A stretch of 64,000 bases of DNA, taken from NCBI RefSeq assembly GCF_013373865.1, contig NC_050469.1, positions 17,479,046 to 17,543,045 of the forward strand, read 5' to 3'. The notes beneath the pieces are model-generated. The model worked only from the letters and a program-made list of their open reading frames with translations, searched no databases and was not told the DNA's origin. Shown here piece by piece: positions 59,545-64,000 of this stretch (within the stretch, counting starts at the first letter, position 1; every line of letters starts with the position of its first letter). A program made the translations under genes and the position numbers. This DNA comes from Monomorium pharaonis (Eukaryota > Arthropoda > Insecta > Hymenoptera > Formicidae).

Positions 59545-60160
59545 TAATAGAACTTACTGATTCGTTGCGTTGCATTTATTATTTCGTTTAGTTTAATAGC
59601 CATTGGTTCTATTTCTAAATTTGAAGTTGGTTCGTATTTTCCTAAATTTGATACAATAGTGTTTTTACGAATTAATAGTTCGAATGGTGTGTTTCCATTA
59701 TTAAAAGAAGCTACTTTGGGGCTTCGAGCTTGTACACCATCCAAATGAATAATCTTAAATTAAAATTATTTTTAGTAAAATATATATTTTTTTAATATTA
59801 CCATAAAATATTATTACATACATATTATATTATATTTTAAATATTGTTATTATTATAATATATCCAGTTTCATTTATAATATCATAATCTTTATGTTATT
59901 TATATATTTAATTACATTTATATATACATATATTTATATTATTTATGTCATTTTTATACATTATTTTTATATTTAAATAAAAAATATTTACATTATTTAA
60001 ATTGATGTGATGTATAATTTTATCTATATCATCATTCCAGACTACGATTTGAATCCTTCTACCGCTGCCATTATTTAAAAAAAATTTGAATATTTTGTAT
60101 TGTTGGTTATTTCCAACAATGCGCGGTGACTCCATTCCGTCAACATAACCTATTATTTCA
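58686..60160 (-). CDS. RPA70-like gene, second copy (exons 2-6)
   Basis: On the minus strand the exons are 60160-59992, 59753-59558, 59312-59115, 59003-58873 and 58712-58686. Their lengths (169, 196, 198, 131 and 27 nt) equal those of the first copy for all four internal exons, and phases agree throughout. The protein has EIIGYVDGMESPRIVGNNQ, then FFLNNGSGRRIQIVVWNDD, IIHLDGVQARSP and FNNGNTPFELLIRKNT (DNA-binding-domain-A-like), then TIGYGSITDGIYKVEVHIL and KGDKVQIIGLAQTQ. It ends TEKKRHSI and a stop. The first exon with the start codon was not found between 60160 and 62416. It is divergent to Helitron E. No stop was seen in the exons, so it may be intact apart from the missing exon 1. Confidence 0.8.
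59480..59540. repeat. (GT)n microsatellite in RPA-like intron 3, copy 2
   Basis: A GT run in the intron equivalent to that at 49076-49153. Confidence 0.9.
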
Positions 60161-60454
60161 CTATAATAACATACAATTATATTTTAATAAATATAATTTT
60201 ATATTATAATACTAAGATTTGCGTTAAATATTTTGTTTAAATATTTTTTTTAATATTTGTTTCAAATTATATATACATTACATTACATTTAAATTACATA
60301 TATATAGAATTATATACAATTACGTGTGTGTGTATATGTGTGTGTAAGTAAAATAATATTATTGTTGAAAAAAGAAAGCGGTTATGAATTAAATGTGGAA
60401 TAATGGATTTCGCGATATCTCACATACTTTGTGTTTAATTTTGAAGATAACTGT

Positions 60455-60610
60455 CCAAATTCCTACGACGACGTCCAGTGGAAGTCCAGTGGACGTACGT
60501 AATGTGGAACTATGGATTTTCAATGGCTCTGTTTTGGATGTCCAATGGACGTCCACTGGAAGTTTCAAACTTCCATGACAGACGTCCAATGGACGTCAAT
60601 TGGAGGTTTT
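60455..60610. repeat. Cluster of GACGTCCAATGGACGTC-type palindromes
   Basis: GACGTCCAGTGGAAGTCC, GTCCAATGGACGTCCACTGG and GACGTCCAATGGACGTCA occur within 150 bp. The logic (short palindromes around GGACGTCC) is the same as in the insertion at 26960-28431, so it may be a relative or a fragment of one. Confidence 0.5.
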
Positions 60611-60799
60611 ATTTTTGTGTATCGGCAATCGGGAATTTTTGCAAAATTTTTTTGCAAATGAAGCAAATGTAGGCAATTGAGAACGTAGACAAACGGAACC
60701 TCCTTTCCCCCTCTAATGCATAATGAGTTGAAGAAAAACGGGGGTAATATGGCTACCACAATAATATGTATATAATATAATATGAATATAAAATAATAT

Positions 60800-61013
60800 G
60801 GAGATTTCGAAAATGACCATGTTATCAACACGCTTAGATGATTATATATTAGTAAAATTTTATATCATTGTTTAATTTTGTATAACATAAAATATGTACA
60901 AATATGAATAATATATGAATAAAGAGTTAAATAGTAAGAAAATATTCAAGTATGCATACATTTGGGTGATAATGCATTTAAGCTTAAAAAGAATATGTAA
61001 TTAAATGTTAAAA
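60800..61013 (+). repeat. Dispersed repeat, copy 2 (see 45-257)
   Basis: Shares GAATAAAGAGTTAAATA, TACATTTGG-TGATAATGC and TGTAATTAAATGTTAAAATG with the copy at the window start. It lies 1.4 kb upstream of Helitron E. Confidence 0.6.
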
Positions 61014-61119
61014 TGTAATATTTGCCAAAAAGCATTAGTTTTAAAAAGATTCTTTGGTAATGTTCCATATGTCTTTTAGGTTGCATAACCGCAATCTTTT
61101 TTTCCAATTAAAAAAAAAC

Positions 61120-61310
61120 GTTAGTTTTAAATTAACAATATTATTCTTATGTATAAGCAAGAATATTTTAAAGAATTTGATATTCTTCTAAACATTCAGA
61201 AACATTGATTTTTTATGTAGATGTTTTAAGCAGTTATCCGTTTAAGATTATCAAATTCTATAAATAATACTTTACATTCTTGCCTATATATAAGAATAAC
61301 ATTGTTGATT
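61120..61310. mobile_element. Small MITE upstream of Helitron E
   Basis: AACAATATTATTCTTATGTA...GCAAGAAT is mirrored by ATTCTTGCC...TATAAGAATAACATTGTT, with arms of about 60 bp. The rest of 61311-62150 is AT-rich with nothing recognised. Confidence 0.55.
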
Positions 61311-62159
61311 TGAAAATAATGTATTTTTCGTGTATATTCAAAGAACCAAAGAGAGAGATCATGTCAAGAAATAATAGTCACTCTTATATTATAGTACAAA
61401 CTCAATATTCTTTTTTTATCAAATTTAACAGATAAATTTTCATTTGAATTAACACAACGCAGTAATATATTAAAATAACAAGTAAACATATTGAATTTTA
61501 ATTAAAAAATTTTAAGGACCAATTTTAACATAAATATAAAATAAGAGAATATATTTTGAATATATGAAAACACAATTCATGTAGAATATGTCTATTTGAT
61601 TAAATCTAAATCTTCATGCTAATATTTACTTGTGTGATACTAACAAGCATCTGTTCCCTTGTTTTCCCTAACTGTAAATAAATTTGTTACGAGAAAAAGA
61701 CATTTCAGCCAGAATTCGAATAGGGTAAACTTGGGTAAGATGACCATAGTTACAATTAACATATTTTTGTTACGAGGGTAACGTTTATCGCGACAGCATA
61801 ACTGTAATTATATACATATATTTTATATATGTTTCAAAAAATTAAAAAGCATTAAAAGCCAAAATTACTTATATATAATTAAATATAGGTTCCACCATTC
61901 AATTTTGGGGAAAACAAAATAATAATTTCTGCTATAAGAGCTGCGCTGAAAGTAATGTTATTTCTTTAGTCACTTTCAATGATTCTCTTTTTCATATGTT
62001 CTTATATTAAAACATAAAAACGGATTAATCTTAATAATATATTACACAATATATTACATAATATAGAGCATAAATACATATATTCTTTTATTTTATTTTA
62101 TTATATTTTATTTATCTCTAAACTTAACAATAAACTATTACTTTTATTACCGATTAGTA

Positions 62160-62223
62160 CCAATAATAATAATAATGATGATGATGATGATAATGATAAT
62201 GATAATGATAATGATAATGATAG

Positions 62224-62278
<55 letters not shown>

Positions 62279-62290
62279 AATAATAATGAT
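62160..62290. repeat. (GAT)n/(AAT)n microsatellite
   Basis: Trinucleotide array, about 40 units with interruptions. The minus-strand frame reading poly-Ser is an artefact of it. Confidence 0.95.
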
Positions 62291-62415
62291 GATGATAACA
62301 ATCATTTTTAATTAAAAAAATTAGTTTAAAAGATTGATTAAAAGAAACAATTTTTAATATTTATTTAATAATTATTTACTATATATTCTTACACATTTGT
62401 TAATATTTTAATAAA

Positions 62416-64000
62416 ATGCCTAGACGAACAATAAAATATAGTATAGAAGAACAAAAGAAATTGCAACAACAACGTCGTGAAAATAAAGCACAAGCTCAAT
62501 ATAAACGGCGACAAATTATAAAAACAGCAGTTAATAAAAATAATGTAATAATAAATGAAATGTCTGATACTATTTGTATTGCCAGTACATCGTCTACTAA
62601 TTATGTAACACAACGTACTACATGTGCGGAATATCAATCTCGTTATCGGTTACGTAAAAAAACATACCCTTTAATTATTAATAATATGGTATTAAACAAT
62701 GATTTAGTTCAACATTATATTGGTCCTATGAATGTATTATGTGTTCATTGCAATGCTAAACATTTTGCTGTTGAAAAAGTTTCTAATAAAGGTAATTCGT
62801 TTCATGATTGTTGCAATCATGGAGCAGTAGATCTTGAACCTTTACCTACATTCCCTCATTTTTTACGTGCTTTATTCGATGGACATCACGCAAAATCTAA
62901 TAACTTCTTTCAACATATTCGTAGTTATAATTCTTCATTTTCATTTGCGTCATTTAATGCTAATTTGATTAATTTTCAAAATGACCGACCTGGTCCATAT
63001 TGTTTTAAAATACAGGGGCAAATATATTATCAAATTAATACAGCATTATACGCTGCACAAAATGAAAGTCCAACTTATGGGCAACTTTTTATTGTCGATC
63101 CAAATGAAGCTATAAATCACCGTTTTAATGAAAATTCGAATTTAGATTTCGAAATCTTACAAAATCTTGAGCATGTAATGAGAGAATGTAACATTTTTGC
63201 TAAATCATATCAAATGATGAGTGAAGAATTAGAAAATCAACAACATTTACTATCTAATGAGTCGATACCAGAATTACAATTAATATTTACTTTAAAACCT
63301 GAAATGGATCGACGTCGATATAATATCCAAAGAATAAATGAAGTTGCTGCCGTTTTTTCTACAACTGCAGATGGAGAAATCCCAGAATCATATGTTACAA
63401 TACGCAATAAAAATACTAAAACTTTACAAAGCGTTAGTACTATGGATCCAAATGTTGAACCATGGATATATCCATTGTTTTATCCATATGGTACTCAAGG
63501 ATGGCATTGTCATTTAAAAAAATTAAACAGTAATAGACGAATAACTAGAGGACAATATATTAAGCATCGCATGGCTATTCGTGATGACTTTAATGTTTTC
63601 TTATTAGGACGACGTTTATTCCAACAATGGCTTGTAGATAATTATGTAAAAATTGAAAAAGATAGAATGAATTTTTGTAGAGCTCATCAAAAAGAATTAC
63701 GCTCTGAAACATATCAGGGTTTAATTGATTATATGCAAAATATGGCAAATAATTTAAATGGGCATATTGGGAAAATGGTTATACTTCCTTCTACATTTAT
63801 CGGTTTACCACGTAATATGTTACAAAATTATCAAGATGCAATGGCAATTGTTGCTAAATTTGGTAAACCAGATCTTTTTATCACAATGACTTGTAATCCA
63901 AAATGGCGTGAAATTGAAGAAAATCTCTTGTATGATCAACAAGCTTCTGATAGACCTGATATTTGTACACGTGTTTTTAATATTAAAAAAGATTATTTAA
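62416..64000 (+). CDS. Helitron E Rep/helicase, N-terminal 528 codons, running off the window
   Basis: ATG at 62416 opens a frame without a stop to the window edge. It begins MPRRTIKYSIEEQKKLQQQR, a basic coiled start shared with Helitron B. A Cys/His finger follows (Cys 109, Cys 112, Cys 132, Cys 133, His 135), then NTALYAAQNESPTYGQLFIV, the MDPNVEPWIYPLFYP motif, and the Helitron-like N domain (GRRLFQQWLVDNYVK; GKPDLFITMTCNPKW). The HUH nuclease and helicase would lie beyond 64000. This is the only Helitron start in the window with no visible lesion, so the copy may be intact. It is divergent to the RPA-like gene at 58686-60160, and may start at the 5' head at 56862. Confidence 0.93.
   Translation, partial: MPRRTIKYSIEEQKKLQQQRRENKAQAQYKRRQIIKTAVNKNNVIINEMSDTICIASTSSTNYVTQRTTCAEYQSRYRLRKKTYPLIINNMVLNNDLVQHYIGPMNVLCVHCNAKHFAVEKVSNKGNSFHDCCNHGAVDLEPLPTFPHFLRALFDGHHAKSNNFFQHIRSYNSSFSFASFNANLINFQNDRPGPYCFKIQGQIYYQINTALYAAQNESPTYGQLFIVDPNEAINHRFNENSNLDFEILQNLEHVMRECNIFAKSYQMMSEELENQQHLLSNESIPELQLIFTLKPEMDRRRYNIQRINEVAAVFSTTADGEIPESYVTIRNKNTKTLQSVSTMDPNVEPWIYPLFYPYGTQGWHCHLKKLNSNRRITRGQYIKHRMAIRDDFNVFLLGRRLFQQWLVDNYVKIEKDRMNFCRAHQKELRSETYQGLIDYMQNMANNLNGHIGKMVILPSTFIGLPRNMLQNYQDAMAIVAKFGKPDLFITMTCNPKWREIEENLLYDQQASDRPDICTRVFNIKKDYL

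Noticed and set aside
62101..62301. Minus-strand poly-Ser frame
   Set aside because: Translation of the (GAT)n microsatellite.

Overview
This is an AT-rich, intron-containing, repeat-laden animal nuclear sequence, most probably from an insect. The mix of Helitrons with RPA-like partners, a Tc1 element, LINE fragments and many (GT)n/(GA)n microsatellites would fit an ant or other hymenopteran, but that is inference. I see no convincing single-copy host gene, and no tRNA gene, operon or CRISPR. Almost everything recognisable belongs to mobile elements, chiefly Helitrons (rolling-circle transposons), many of them nested.

Layout. 0-2.75 kb: dispersed AT-rich repeats with a nested foldback. 2.75-5.30 kb: solo LTR (TGTTACGTCC...GGACGTAACA, 4-bp target duplication ATGC). 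5.4-11.66 kb: relic Helitron A, split by an apparently intact Tc1 element (5676-7259). 12.06-12.99 kb: inverted minisatellite. 13.15-13.66 kb: LINE fragment, then a Helitron 3' terminus (hairpin plus CTAG). 13.86-20.5 kb: a ~3.1-kb tandem duplication rich in GT repeats. 20.8-23.6 kb: two large foldback elements. 25.96-29.41 kb: 5' half of Helitron B, interrupted by a 1.47-kb insertion carrying palindromic repeats and a 5S-rRNA-derived segment. 29.4-44.26 kb: material separating B from D, including a spliced minus-strand 181-aa gene, a 101-bp satellite, Helitron C and a foldback with 290-bp arms. 44.26-46.96 kb: 3' half D, which starts at the codon after B stops. 47.57-51.32 kb: six-exon RPA70-like gene. 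51.69-56.86 kb: a non-autonomous element bounded by Helitron-type ends. 56.86 kb to the edge: a further Helitron-type 5' head, a second RPA-like gene on the minus strand, and the open 5' half of Helitron E.

How the parts relate. Rep/helicase proteins carry the HUH nuclease and the Pif1-like SF1 helicase used for rolling-circle transposition; RPA-like OB-fold proteins are known partners of some Helitrons and would coat single-stranded DNA. Helitron C is a different lineage: its protein starts with a Ulp1/C48-type cysteine protease and ends with a USP/C19-type deubiquitinase. At three places a Helitron 3' end (stem-loop plus CTAG) directly abuts a 5'-like head, as expected of head-to-tail insertion or recurrent insertion at one junction.

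The strongest leads are the B/D split at the HUH motif, the two-protease Helitron C, the repeated 3'/5' junctions, and the unrecognised three-exon gene at 32487-33272. All coordinates and splice sites were read by eye; homology statements rest on motif recognition.
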